Notes: generated from the sequence alone by a model not told the origin. DNA of 64,000 nt from Marthasterias glacialis (GCA_911728455.2 OU452229.1:12068878-12132877), one strand, 5' to 3'; counted from the stretch's first letter, positions 41,901 through 53,426 are shown. A program made the numbers and translations.

Positions 41901-42868
41901 ATGAGCAGGGCTTTCCAACAGTGTCAGACTTGTCAGTTTCCCGCCAATACTTTGGGAGATAGAGCCGTTGCTAAGTCTTGTTTTCATTCTGTTACAGCTT
42001 CGTGTACAAAAGTGCCATTAGACAGGCGTTTGAAGCGCATTCGGAGCAGCCCTGCTTCCTGGTGGTTTCAAGACGGAAGATGGCCCTGGCTGGCCGGGAA
42101 AAGCAGATTTTCGGATGCAAGACTATGGCAGCTACCTACAGGTACAAGAAATTTCTCTCTAGCCCCAGTATTTCTGGATTTATTGGCCGTGGCGCAGCCG
42201 ACTACTTTTTGCGGCGTTTTTTTGCTGGCTTCGGTCCAGCACACATGTAGTTGCCTTGGCTATTGTTGACGTACACACAGCATGGCCGTATGCAGTGGAC
42301 ATCATCGGGGTGTCCTCACTCCGCGGTCCCTGGCATCCTCCCTGTTTATCCCAAACCCCCAAGACCGGCATTTTCTGAAAGCCAATGAGCAGGGCTTTCC
42401 AACAGTGTCAGACTTGTCAGTTTCCCGCCAATACTTTGGGAGATAGAGCCGATGCTAAGTCTTGTTTTCATTCTGTTACAGCTTCGTGTACAAAAGTGCC
42501 ATTAGACAGGCGTTTGAAGCGCATTCGGAGCAGCCCTGCTCCCTGGTGGTTTCAAGACGGAAGATGGCCCTGGCTGGCCGGGAAAACCACATTTTCGGAT
42601 GCAAGACTATGGCCGCTACCTACAGGTACAAGAAATTTCTCTCTAGCCCCAGTATTTCTGGATTTATTGGCCGTGGCGCAGCCGACTACTTTTTTCGGCG
42701 TTTTTTTGCTGGCTTCGGTCCAGCACACATGTAGTTGCCTTGGCTATTGTTGACGTAAACACAGCATGGCCGTATGCACTGGACATCATCGGGGTGTCCT
42801 CACTCCGCGATCCCTGGCATCCTCCCTGTTTATCCCAAACCCCCAATACCGGCATTTTCTGAAAGCCC
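38997..42868. repeat. Dimeric higher-order repeat (968 bp)
   Basis: Units with CTGCTTCCTGG and AAAAGCAGATT (38997, 39965, 41901) alternate with units having AACCACATTTTCGG, GCCGATGCT and GTAAACACAGC (39481, 40449, 42385). Between the second and third dimer sit two nearly identical monomers (40933 and 41417) sharing CCCAAGTATT and GGCTGTTGTTG, themselves a one-unit duplication. Several units here have CCGCGATCCC and so lack the usual SacII site. Confidence 0.85.
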
Positions 42869-45769
42869 ATGAGCAGGGCTTTCCAACAGTGTCAGACTTG
42901 TCAGTTTCCCGCCAATACTTTGGGAGATAGAGCCGTTGCTAAGTCTTGTTTTCATTCTGTTACAGCTTCGTGTACAAAAGTGCATTAGACAGGCGTTTGA
43001 AGCGCATTCGGAGCAGCCCCGCTCCCTGGTGGTTTCAAGACGGAAGATGGCCCTGGTTGGTCAGGAAAACCAGATTTTCGGATGCAGGACTATGGCAGCT
43101 ACCTGCAGGTACAAGAAATTTCTCTCTAGCCCTAGTATTTCTGGATTTATTGGCTGTGGCGCAGCCGACTACTTTTTTCGGCGTTTTTTTGCTGGCTTCG
43201 GTCCAGCACACATGTAGTTGCCTTGGCTATTGTTGACGTACACACAGCATGGCCGTATGCACTGGACATCATCGGGGTGTCCTCACTCCGCGGTCCCTGG
43301 CATCCTCCCTGTTTATCCCAAACCCCCAAGACCGGCATTTTCGGAAAGCCCATGAGCAGGGCTTTCCAACAGTGTTAGACTTGTCAGTTTCCCGCCAATA
43401 CTTTGGGAGATAGAGCCGTTGCTAAGTCTTGTTTTCATTCTGTTACAGCTTCGTGTACAAAAGTGCCATTAGACAGGCGTTTGAAGCGCATTCGGAGCAG
43501 CCCTGCTCCCTGGTGGTTTCAAGACGGAAGATGGCCCTGGCTGGCCGGGAAAACCAGATTTTCGGATGCAAGACTATGGCAGCTACCTACAGGTACAAGA
43601 AATTTCTCTCTAGCCCCAGTATTTCTGGATTTATTGGCCGTGGCGCAGCCGACTACTTTTTGCGGCGTTTTTTTGCTGGCTTCGGTCCAGCACACATGTA
43701 GTTGCCTTGGCTATTGTTGACGTACACACAGCATGGCCGTATGCACTGGACATCATCGGGGTGTCCTCACTCCGCGGTCCCTGGCATCCTCCCTGTTTAT
43801 CCCAAACCCCCAAGACCGGCATTTTCGGAAAGCCCATGAGCAGGGCTTTCCAACAGTGTTAGACTTGTCAGTTTCCCGCCAATACTTTGGGAGATAGAGC
43901 CGTTGCTAAGTCTTGTTTTCATTCTGTTACAGCTTCGTGTACAAAAGTGCCATTAGACAGGCGTTTGAAGCGCATTCGGAGCAGCCCTGCTCCCTGGTGG
44001 TTTCAAGACGGAAGATGGCCCTGGCTGGCCGGGAAAACCAGATTTTCGGATGCAAGACTATGGCAGCTACCTACAGGTACAAGAAATTTCTCTCTAGCCC
44101 CAGTATTTCTGGATTTATTGGCCGTGGCGCAGCCGACTACTTTTTGCGGCGTTTTTTTGCTGGCTTCGGTCCAGCACACATGTAGTTGCCTTGGCTATTG
44201 TTGACGTACACACAGCATGGCCGTATGCACTGGACATCATCGGGGTGTCCTCACTCCGCGGTCCCTGGCATCCTCCCTGTTTATCCCAAACCCCCAAGAC
44301 CGGCATTTTCTGAAAGCCAATGAGCAGGGCTTTCCAACAGTGTCAGACTTGTCAGTTTCCCGCCAATACTTTGGGAGATAGAGCCGTTGCTAAGTCTTGT
44401 TTTCATTCTGTTACAGCTTCGTGTACAAAAGTGCCATTAGACAAGCGTTTGAAGCGCATTCGGAGCAGCCCTGCTCCCTGGTGGTTTCAAGACGGAAGAT
44501 GGCCCTGGCTGGCCGGGAAAACCAGATTTGCTGATGCAAGACTATGGCAGCTACCTACAGGTACAGGAAATTTCTCTCTAGCCCCAGTATTTCTGGATTT
44601 ATTGGCTGTGGCGCAGCCGACTACTTTTTCGGCGTTTTTTTGCTGGCTTCGGTCCAGCACACATGTAGTTGCCTTGGCTATTGTTGACGTACACACAGCA
44701 TGGCCGTATGCAGTGGACATCATCGGGGTGTCCTCACTCCGCGGTCCCTGGCATCCTCCCTGTTTATCCCAAACCCCCAAGACCGGCATTTTCTGAAAGC
44801 CAATGAGCAGGGCTTTCCAACAGTGTCAGACTTGTCAGTTTCCCGCCAATACTTTGGGAGATAGAGCCGTTGCTAAGTCTTGTTTTCATTCTGTTACAGC
44901 TTCGTGTACAAAAGTGCCATTAGACAGGCGTTTGAAGAGCATTCGGAGCAGCCCTGCTCCCTGGTGGTTTCAAGACGGAAGATGGCCCTGGCTGGCCGGG
45001 AAAACCAGATTTTCGGATGCAAGACTATGGCAGCTACCTACAGGTACAAGAAATTTCTCTCTAGCCCCAGTATTTCTGGATTTATTGGCCGTGGCGCAGC
45101 CGACTACTTTTTGCGGCGTTTTTTTGCTGGCTTCGGTCCAGCACACATGTAGTTGCCTTGGCTATTGTTGACGTACACACAGCATGGCCGTATGCACTGG
45201 ACATCATCGGGGTGTCCTCACTCCGCGGTCCCTGGCATCCTCCCTGTTTATCCCAAACCCCCAAGACCGGCATTTTCGGAAAGCCCATGAGCAGGGCTTT
45301 CCAACAGTGTTAGACTTGTCAGTTTCCCGCCAATACTTTGGGAGATAGAGCCGTTGCTAAGTCTTGTTTTCATTCTGTTACAGCTTCGTGTACAAAAGTG
45401 CCATTAGACAGGCGTTTGAAGCGCATTCGGAGCAGCCCTGCTCCCTGGTGGTTTCAAGACGGAAGATGGCCCTGGCTGGCCGGGAAAACCAGATTTTCGG
45501 ATGCAAGACTATGGCAGCTACCTACAGGTACAAGAAATTTCTCTCTAGCCCTAGTATTTCTGGATTTATTGGCTGTGGCGCAGCCGACTACTTTTTCGGC
45601 GTTTTTTTGCTGGCTTCGGTCCAGCACACATGTAGTTGCCTTGGCTATTGTTGACGTACACACAGCATGGCCGTATGCACTGGACATCATCGGGGTGTCC
45701 TAACTCCGCGGTCCCTGGCATCCTCCCTGTTTATCCCAAACCCCCAAGACCGGCATTTTCTGAAAGCCC

Positions 45770-45878
45770 ATGAGCATGGCCGTATGCACTGGACATCATC
45801 GGGGTGTCCTCACTCTGCGATCCCTGGCATCCTCCCTGTTTATCCCAAACCCCCAATACCGGCATTTTCTGAAAGCCG
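45770..45878 (+). repeat. 109-bp satellite fragment (copy one)
   Basis: ATGAGCA is joined directly to TGGCCGTATGCAC, removing 375 bp of the monomer. AGCA is present at both original ends, giving 4 bp of microhomology. The fragment continues to the end of the monomer with CTCTGCGATCCC. Confidence 0.9.
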
Positions 45879-46845
45879 ATGAGCAGGGCTTTCCAACAGT
45901 GTCAGACTTGTCAGTTTCCCGCCAATACTTTTGGAGATAGAGCCGTTGCTAAGTCTTGTTTTCATTCTGTTACAGCTTCGTGTACAAAAGTGCCATTAGA
46001 CAGGCGTTTGAAGCGCATTCGGAGCAGCCCCGCTCCCTGGTGGTTTCAAGACGGAAGATGGCCCTGGTTGGTCAGGAAAACCAGATTTTCGGATGCAGGA
46101 CTATGGCAGCTACCTGCAGGTACAAGAAATTTCTCTCTAGCCCAAGTATTTCTGGATTTATTGGCTGTGGCGCAGCCGACTACTTTTTGCGGCGTTTTTT
46201 TGCTGGCTTCGGTCCAGCACACATGTAGTTGCCTTGGCTATTGTTGACGTAACACAGCATGGCCGTATGCACTGGACATCATCGGGGTGTCCTCACTCCG
46301 CGGTCCCTGGCATCCTCCCTGTTTATCCCAAACCCCCAAGACCGGCATTTTCTGAAAGCCAATGAGCAGGGCTTTCCAACAGTGTCAGACTTGTCAGTTT
46401 CCCGCCAATACTTTGGGAGATAGAGCCGTTGCTAAGTCTTGTTTTCATTCTGTTACAGCTTCGTGTACAAAAGTGCCATTAGACAGGCGTTTGAAGCGCA
46501 TTCGGAGCAGCCCCGCTCCCTGGTGGTATCAAGACGGAAGATGGCCCTGGTTGGCCAGGAAAACCAGATTTTTGGATGCAGGACTATGAAAGCTACCTGC
46601 AGGTACAAGAAATTTCTCTCTAGCCCTAGTATTTCTGGATTTATTGGCTGTGGCGCAGCCGACTACTTTTTTCGGCGTTTTTTTGCTGGCTTCGGTCCAG
46701 CACACATGTAGTTGCCTTGGCTATTGTTGACGTACACACAGCATGGCCGTATGCACTGGACATCATCGGGGTGTCCTCACTCCGCGGTCCCTGGCATCCT
46801 CCCTGTTTATCCCAAACCCCCAAGACCGGCATTTTCGGAAAGCCC

Positions 46846-47274
46846 ATGAGCAGGGCTTTCAAACAGTGTCAGACTTGTCAGTTTCCCGCCAATACTTTGG
46901 GAGATAGAGCCGTTGCTAAGTCTTGTTTTCATTCTGTTACAGCTTCGTGTACAAAAGTGCCATTACACAGGCGTTTGAAGCACATTCGGAGCAGCCCTGC
47001 TCCCTGGTGGTTTCAAGACGGAAGATGGCCCTGGCTGGCCGGGAAAACCAGATTTTCGGATGCAAAACTATGCCAGCTACCTACAGGTACAAGAAATTTC
47101 TCTCTAGCCCCAGTATTTCTGGATTTATTGGCCGTGGCGCAGCCGACTACTTTTTGCGACGTACACACAGCATGGCCGTATTCACTGGACATCTTCGGGG
47201 TGTCCTCACTCCGCGGTCCCTGGCATCCTCCCTGTTTATCCCAAACCCCCAAGACCGGCATTTTCGGAAAGCCC
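46846..47274 (+). repeat. 429-bp monomer with a 55-bp deletion (copy one)
   Basis: TTTTTGCG is followed directly by ACGTACACACAGC near 47158. The GGCGTTTTTTTGCTGG...GGCTATTGTTG segment is missing. The unit also has TTACACAGG and CACATTCGG variants. Confidence 0.88.
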
Positions 47275-49208
47275 ATGAGCAGGGCTTTCCAACAGTGTCA
47301 GACTTGTCAGTTTCCCGCCAATACTGTGGGAGATAGAGCCGTTGCTAAGTCTTGTTTTCATTCTGTTACAGCTTCGTGTACAAAAGTGCCATTACACAGG
47401 CGTTTTTAGCGCATTCGGAGCAGCCCTGCTCCCTGGTGGTTTCAAGACGGAAGATGTCCCTGGCTGGCCGGGAAAACCAGATTTTCGGATGCAAGACTAT
47501 GGCAGCTACCTACAGGTACAAGAAATTTCTCTCTAGCCCCAGTATTTCTGGATTTATTGGCCTTGGCGCAGCCGACTACTTTTTGCGGCGTTTTTTGCTG
47601 GCTTCGGTCCAGCACACATGTAGTTGCCTTGGCTATTGTTGACGTACACACAGCATGGCCGTATTCACTGGACATCATCGTGGTGTCCTCACTCCGCGGT
47701 CCCTGGCATCCTCCCTGTTTATCCCAAACCCCCAATACCGGCATTTTCTGAAAACCAATGAGCAGGGCTTTCCAACAGTGTCAGACTTGTCAGTTTCTCG
47801 CCAATACTTTGGGATATAGAGCCATTGCTAAGTCTTGTTTTCATTCTGTTACAGCTTCGTGTACAAAAGTGCCTTTAGACAGGCGTTTGAAGCGCATTCG
47901 GAGCAGCCCCGCTCCTTGGTGGTTTCAAGACGGAAGATGGCCCTGGTTGGCCAGGAAAACCAGATTTTCGGATGCAGGACTATGGCAGCTACCTGCAGGT
48001 ACAAGAAATTTCTCTCTAGCCCTAGTATTTCTGGATTTATTGGCTGTGGCGCAGCCGACTACTTTTTTCGGCGTTTTTTTGCTGGCTTCGGTCCAGCACA
48101 CATGTAGTTGCCTTGGCTATTGTTGACGTACACACAGCATGGCCGTATTCACTGGACATCATCGGGGTGTCCTCACTCCGCGGTCCCTGGCATCCTCCCT
48201 GTTTATCCCAAACCCCCAAGACCGGCATTTTCTGAAAGCCAATGAGCAGGGCTTTCCAACAGTGTCAGACTTGTCAGTTTCCCGCCAATACTTTGGGAGA
48301 TAGAGCCGTTGCTAAGTCTTGTTTTCATTCTGTTACAGCTTCGTGTACAAAAGTGCCATTAGACAGGCGTTTGAAGAGCATTCGGAGCAGCCCTGCTCCC
48401 TGGTGGTTTCAAGACGGAAGATGGCCCTGGCTGGCCGGGAAAACCAGATTTTCGGATGCAAGACTATGGCAGCTACCTACAGGTACAAGAAATTTCTCTC
48501 TAGCCCCAGTATTTCTGGATTTATTGGCCGTGGCGCAGCCGACTACTTTTTGCGGCGTTTTTTTGCTGGCTTCGGTCCAGCACACATGTAGTTGCCTTGG
48601 CTATTGTTGACGTACACACAGCATGGCCGTATGCACTGGACATCATCGGGGTGTCCTCACTCCGCGGTCCCTGGCATCCTCCCTATTTATCCCAAACCCC
48701 CAAGACCGGCATTTTCGGAAAGCCCATGAGCAGGGCTTTCCAACAGTGTTAGACTTGTCAGTTTCCCGCCAATACTTTGGGAGATAGAGCCGTTGCTAAG
48801 TCTTGTTTTCATTCTGTTACAGCTTCGTGTACAAAAGTGCCATTAGACAGGCGTTTGAAGCGCATTCGGAGCAGCCCTGCTCCCTGGTGGTTTCAAGACG
48901 GAAGATGGCCCTGGCTGGCCGGGAAAACCAGATTTTCGGATGCAAGACTATGGCAGCTACCTACAGGTACAAGAAATTTCTCTCTAGCCCTAGTATTTCT
49001 GGATTTATTGGCTGTGGCGCAGCCGACTACTTTTTCGGCGTTTTTTTGCTGGCTTCGGTCCAGCACACATGTAGTTGCCTTGGCTATTGTTGACGTACAC
49101 ACAGCATGGCCGTATGCACTGGACATCATCGGGGTGTCCTAACTCCGCGGTCCCTGGCATCCTCCCTGTTTATCCCAAACCCCCAAGACCGGCATTTTCT
49201 GAAAGCCC

Positions 49209-49317
49209 ATGAGCATGGCCGTATGCACTGGACATCATCGGGGTGTCCTCACTCTGCGATCCCTGGCATCCTCCCTGTTTATCCCAAACCCCCAATACCG
49301 GCATTTTCTGAAAGCCG
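49209..49317 (+). repeat. 109-bp satellite fragment (copy two)
   Basis: Identical junction and sequence to the fragment 3439 bp upstream. It is part of the second copy of the irregular block. Confidence 0.9.
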
Positions 49318-50284
49318 ATGAGCAGGGCTTTCCAACAGTGTCAGACTTGTCAGTTTCCCGCCAATACTTTTGGAGATAGAGCCGTTGCTAAGTCTTGTTT
49401 TCATTCTGTTACAGCTTCGTGTACAAAAGTGCCATTAGACAGGCGTTTGAAGCGCATTCGGAGCAGCCCCGCTCCCTGGTGGTTTCAAGACGGAAGATGG
49501 CCCTGGTTGGTCAGGAAAACCAGATTTTCGGATGCAGGACTATGGCAGCTACCTGCAGGTACAAGAAATTTCTCTCTAGCCCTAGTATTTCTGGATTTAT
49601 TGGCTGTGGCGCAGCCGACTACTTTTTGCGGCGTTTTTTTGCTGGCTTCGGTCCAGCACACATGTAGTTGCCTTGGCTATTGTTGACGTAACACAGCATG
49701 GCCGTATGCACTGGACATCATCGGGGTGTCCTCACTCCGCGGTCCCTGGCATCCTCCCTGTTTATCCCAAACCCCCAAGACCGGCATTTTCTGAAAGCCA
49801 ATGAGCAGGGCTTTCCAACAGTGTCAGACTTGTCAGTTTCCCGCCAATACTTTGGGAGATAGAGCCGTTGCTAAGTCTTGTTTTCATTCTGTTACAGCTT
49901 CGTGTACAAAAGTGCCATTAGACAGGCGTTTGAAGCGCATTCGGAGCAGCCCCGCTCCCTGGTGGTATCAAGACGGAAGATGGCCCTGGTTGGCCAGGAA
50001 AACCAGATTTTTGGATGCAGGACTATGAAAGCTACCTGCAGGTACAAGAAATTTCTCTCTAGCCCTAGTATTTCTGGATTTATTGGCTGTGGCGCAGCCG
50101 ACTACTTTTTTCGGCGTTTTTTTGCTGGCTTCGGTCCAGCACACATGTAGTTGCCTTGGCTATTGTTGACGTACACACAGCATGGCCGTATGCACTGGAC
50201 ATCATCGGGGTGTCCTCACTCCGCGGTCCCTGGCATCCTCCCTGTTTATCCCAAACCCCCAAGACCGGCATTTTCGGAAAACCC

Positions 50285-50713
50285 ATGAGCAGGGCTTTCA
50301 AACAGTGTCAGACTTGTCAGTTTCCCGCCAATACTTTGGGAGATAGAGCCGTTGCTAAGTCTTGTTTTCATTCTGTTACAGCTTCGTGTACAAAAGTGCC
50401 ATTACACAGGCGTTTGAAGCACATTCGGAGCAGCCCTGCTCCCTGGTGGTTTCAAGACGGAAGATGGCCCTGGCTGGCCGGGAAAACCAGATTTTCGGAT
50501 GCAAAACTATGCCAGCTACCTACAGGTACAAGAAATTTCTCTCTAGCCCCAGTATTTCTGGATTTATTGGCCGTGGCGCAGCCGACTACTTTTTGCGACG
50601 TACACACAGCATGGCCGTATTCACTGGACATCTTCGGGGTGTCCTCACTCCGCGGTCCCTGGCATCCTCCCTGTTTATCCCAAACCCCCAAGACCGGCAT
50701 TTTCGGAAAGCCC
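50285..50713 (+). repeat. 429-bp monomer with a 55-bp deletion (copy two)
   Basis: The same deletion and substitutions as the unit 3439 bp upstream. Confidence 0.88.
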
Positions 50714-52592
50714 ATGAGCAGGGCTTTCCAACAGTGTCAGACTTGTCAGTTTCCCGCCAATACTGTGGGAGATAGAGCCGTTGCTAAGTCTTGTTTTCAT
50801 TCTGTTACAGCTTCGTGTACAAAAGTGCCATTACACAGGCGTTTTTAGCGCATTCGGAGCAGCCCTGCTCCCTGGTGGTTTCAAGACGGAAGATGTCCCT
50901 GGCTGGCCGGGAAAACCAGATTTTCGGATGCAAGACTATGGCAGCTACCTACAGGTACAAGAAATTTCTCTCTAGCCCCAGTATTTCTGGATTTATTGGC
51001 CTTGGCGCAGCCGACTACTTTTTGCGGCGTTTTTTGCTGGCTTCGGTCCAGCACACATGTAGTTGCCTTGGCTATTGTTGACGTACACACAGCATGGCCG
51101 TATTCACTGGACATCATCGTGGTGTCCTCACTCCGCGGTCCCTGGCATCCTCCCTGTTTATCCCAAACCCCCAATACCGGCATTTTCTGAAAACCAATGA
51201 GCAGGGCTTTCCAACAGTGTCAGACTTGTCAGTTTCTCGCCAATACTTTGGGATATAGAGCCATTGCTAAGTCTTGTTTTCATTCTGTTACAGCTTCGTG
51301 TACAAAAGTGCCTTTAGACAGGCGTTTGAAGCGCATTCGGAGCAGCCCCGCTCCTTGGTGGTTTCAAGACGGAAGATGGCCCTGGTTGGCCAGGAAAACC
51401 AGATTTTCGGATGCAGGACTATGGCAGCTACCTGCAGGTACAAGAAATTTCTCTCTAGCCCTAGTATTTCTGGATTTATTGGCTGTGGCGCAGCCGACTA
51501 CTTTTTTCGGCGTTTTTTTGCTGGCTTCGGTCCAGCACACATGTAGTTGCCTTGGCTATTGTTGACGTACACACAGCATGGCCGTATTCACTGGACATCA
51601 TCGGGGTGTCCTCACTCCGCGGTCCCTGGCATCCTCCCTGTTTATCCCAAACCCCCAAGACCGGCATTTTCGGAAAGCCCATGAGCAGGGCTTTCCAACA
51701 GTGTTAGACTTGTCAGTTTCCCGCCAATACTTTGGGAGATAGAGCCGTTGCTAAGTCTTGTTTTCATTCTGTTACAGCTTCGTGTACAAAAGTGCCATTA
51801 GACAGGCGTTTGAAGCGCATTCGGAGCAGCCCTGCTCCCTGGTGGTTTCAAGACGGAAGATGGCCCTGGCTGGCCGGGAAAACCAGATTTTCGGATGCAA
51901 GACTGTGGCAGCTACCTACAGGTACAAGAAATTTCTCTCTAGCCCCAGTATTTCTGGATTTGTTGGCCGTGGCGCAGCCGACTACTTTTTGCGGCGTTTT
52001 TTTGCTGGCTTCGGTCCAGCACACATGTAGTTGCCTTGGCTATTGTTGACGTACACACAGCATGGCCGTATTCACTGGACATCATCGGGGTGTCCTCACA
52101 CCGCGGTCCCTGGCATCCTCCCTGTTTATCCCAAACCCCCAAGATCGGCATTTTCTGAAAGCCAATGAGCAGGGCTTTCCAACAGTGTCAGACCTGTCAG
52201 TTTCCCGCCAATACTTTGGGAGATAGAGCCATTGCAAAGTCTTGTTTTCATTCTGTTACAGCTTCGTGTACTAAAGTGCCATTAGACAGGCGTTTGAAGC
52301 GCATTCGGAGCAGCCCTGCTCCCTGGTGGTTTCAAGACGGAAGATGTCCCTGGTTGGCCAGGAAAACCAGATTTTCGGATGCAGGACTATGGCAGCTACC
52401 TGCAGGTACAAGAAATTTCTCTCTAGCCCTAGTATTTCTGGATTTATTGGCTGTGGCGCAGCCGACTACTTTTTTCGGCGTTTTTTTGCTGGCTTCGGTC
52501 CAGCACACATGTAGTTGCCTTGGCTATTGTTGACGTACACACAGCATGGCCGTATTCACTGGACATCATCGGGGTGTCCTCACTCCGCGGTC

Positions 52593-52596
52593 CCTG
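52593..52596. other. Left target-site copy CCTG
   Basis: The last four satellite bases before the 5' LTR. The uninterrupted monomer reads TCCCTGGCATCC. The same CCTG flanks both sides of the solo LTR, so the target duplication is 4 bp. Confidence 0.8.
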
Positions 52597-52796
52597 CGTT
52601 ATAATACAACACATAAGCTTCAATGTACGGCGCACACGCGGTTATGCATGGTGTCCCAAATTCCAGTGACCTTCTATGTTTGGCTCAGTGCCAGCTGTAG
52701 TAAGATTATTTTTGTGAATGAGAAACTTCTAGGGCACATGGATTCTTGGAATAATGACTTTGCATAAATTAAATAGGAATGTCTAGAATCAGATTT

Positions 52797-52814
52797 TTCT
52801 AGAAGGTCTAAGAA
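52797..52814 (+). promoter_or_regulatory. Heat-shock-element-like array in U3
   Basis: TTCTAGAAGGTCTAAGAA reads TTC, GAA, TCT, GAA at exact 5-bp spacing. Three of four units fit the alternating NTTCN/NGAAN pattern bound by HSF, and the third has one mismatch. It ends just upstream of the TATA box. Binding is inferred from pattern only. Confidence 0.45.
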
Positions 52815-52818
52815 TTAG

Positions 52819-52826
52819 TATAAATA
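52819..52826 (+). promoter_or_regulatory. TATA box of the 5' LTR
   Basis: TATAAATA in an AT-rich context about 222 bp into the LTR, the only good TATA match in it. Transcription would start about 25-30 bp downstream, which sets the approximate U3/R border near 52850. Confidence 0.7.
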
Positions 52827-53293
52827 CAGGCAGAGCAAATCTGGATTCTTTTAAGGACTAGCATTGAGAGAAGTTCGACATATGCGTCCCCAGAGAGTGT
52901 TAAGAAACTACATAGCGGTGTAGCTGTTTCTTAGTCAAAAAGTGACTGAGAGTTGTTTAAGCTGAATTGTGTATCGGGAGAGACAGTTTCTTGTGAGCTG
53001 AGGGCAGTTCAAGTTGGGATCATCGGTTCCCTTGCGACGGTCAAGCCTTCGCAGTGTTTATTCGTCTCGAGACCGGTTGTTTGTGGCAGCTTATTTTTGT
53101 GCACCGATTTGTGGACTGAACTGTTCCAGTTGGAGTCCGCCGTTTCTTCGATGTAGTGTGAAGCTCTCGCCTGTAGAATCTTCTGGGTTCTTTTTGTAAG
53201 ATCATTCTTGATTGTTTGCTCTTAGCCTTGTAAATTAGTTTTGATCCACATTTATTTGTATCATTATCTTTAACGGATTAAGAGTAATATTTC

Positions 53294-53299
53294 ATTAAA
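53294..53299 (+). terminator. Probable poly(A) signal in the 5' LTR
   Basis: ATTAAA, the common variant signal, followed about 10 bp later by GT-rich sequence (TTGTTTTGTGTTC). The equivalent in the solo LTR is at 59113. No AATAAA occurs in the LTR. Confidence 0.5.
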
Positions 53300-53426
53300 T
53301 CTTACTTGTTTTGTGTTCTTTATATCAGTGTGATCTTGTTTGATCTTTTGTTGCGTCTGAGAAAAGTCAAATTTTTCGGATAACCGACATTCGGATGGTT
53401 TGGGGATTTTCGGATCGTAACAAAAT

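Larger units (their letters stand above)
44803..51680. repeat. 3439-bp tandem duplication of an irregular eight-unit block
   Basis: Copy one is 44803-48241 and copy two is 48242-51680. Each contains eight units of about 484, 483, 109, 483, 484, 429, 483 and 484 bp, in that order, with identical deletion junctions. I noticed only a few differences, for example CCCAAGTATT near 46141 against CCCTAGTATT near 49580, CCCTATTTATC near 48682, and AAACCCATG near 50279. The shared rare junctions exclude independent origin. Confidence 0.92.
1..52596. repeat. 484-bp tandem satellite array, left block
   Basis: The anchor ATGAGCAGGGCTTTCC recurs at 3, 488, 834, 1318, 1802, 2285 and onward to 52165, almost always 484 bp apart and always on the plus strand. 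I count about 110 units including truncated ones. Most monomers differ from each other at only a few percent of positions. Single-base length changes (483 or 485) come mostly from a T-tract and small indels. Larger departures are 346-, 429-, 109- and 532-bp units. No unrelated sequence interrupts this block apart from a run of Ns. I do not recognise the satellite family. Array length and homogeneity suggest heterochromatin, which is inference. Confidence 0.98.
52597..53422 (+). repeat. 5' LTR (826 bp)
   Basis: It matches the LTR at 58416-59241 over its full 826 bp with two differences: its first base (C instead of T, so CG instead of TG) and a C near 53166 against T near 58985. It ends GTAACA, giving TGTTA/TAACA inverted ends in the intact copy. 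A TATA box sits about 220 bp in and an ATTAAA about 700 bp in, followed by GT-rich sequence, which fits U3-R-U5. TTCGGAT occurs three times in the last 50 bp (53375, 53390, 53409). Small ORFs here look like chance. Confidence 0.95.

Noticed and set aside
3-52533. Recurring plus-strand ORFs of about 85-258 codons in nearly every monomer
   Set aside because: They overlap each other in two frames, recur only because the DNA repeats, fuse or break with single T-tract changes, and show no known domain. A/B differences are mostly amino-acid changing. Not annotated as genes.
1-52596. CRISPR array
   Set aside because: The whole 484-bp unit is repeated with no unique spacers, and the context is an animal retrotransposon.
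52953-53199. Two overlapping small ORFs in the LTR (also at 58772-59018)
   Set aside because: Identical in the two LTRs only because the LTRs are near-identical; no domain, and they lie in the expected R/U5 region.
53400-53422. GATTTTCGGAT shared by the LTR end and every satellite monomer
   Set aside because: An 11-bp match with no extension on either side; too short to argue a common origin.
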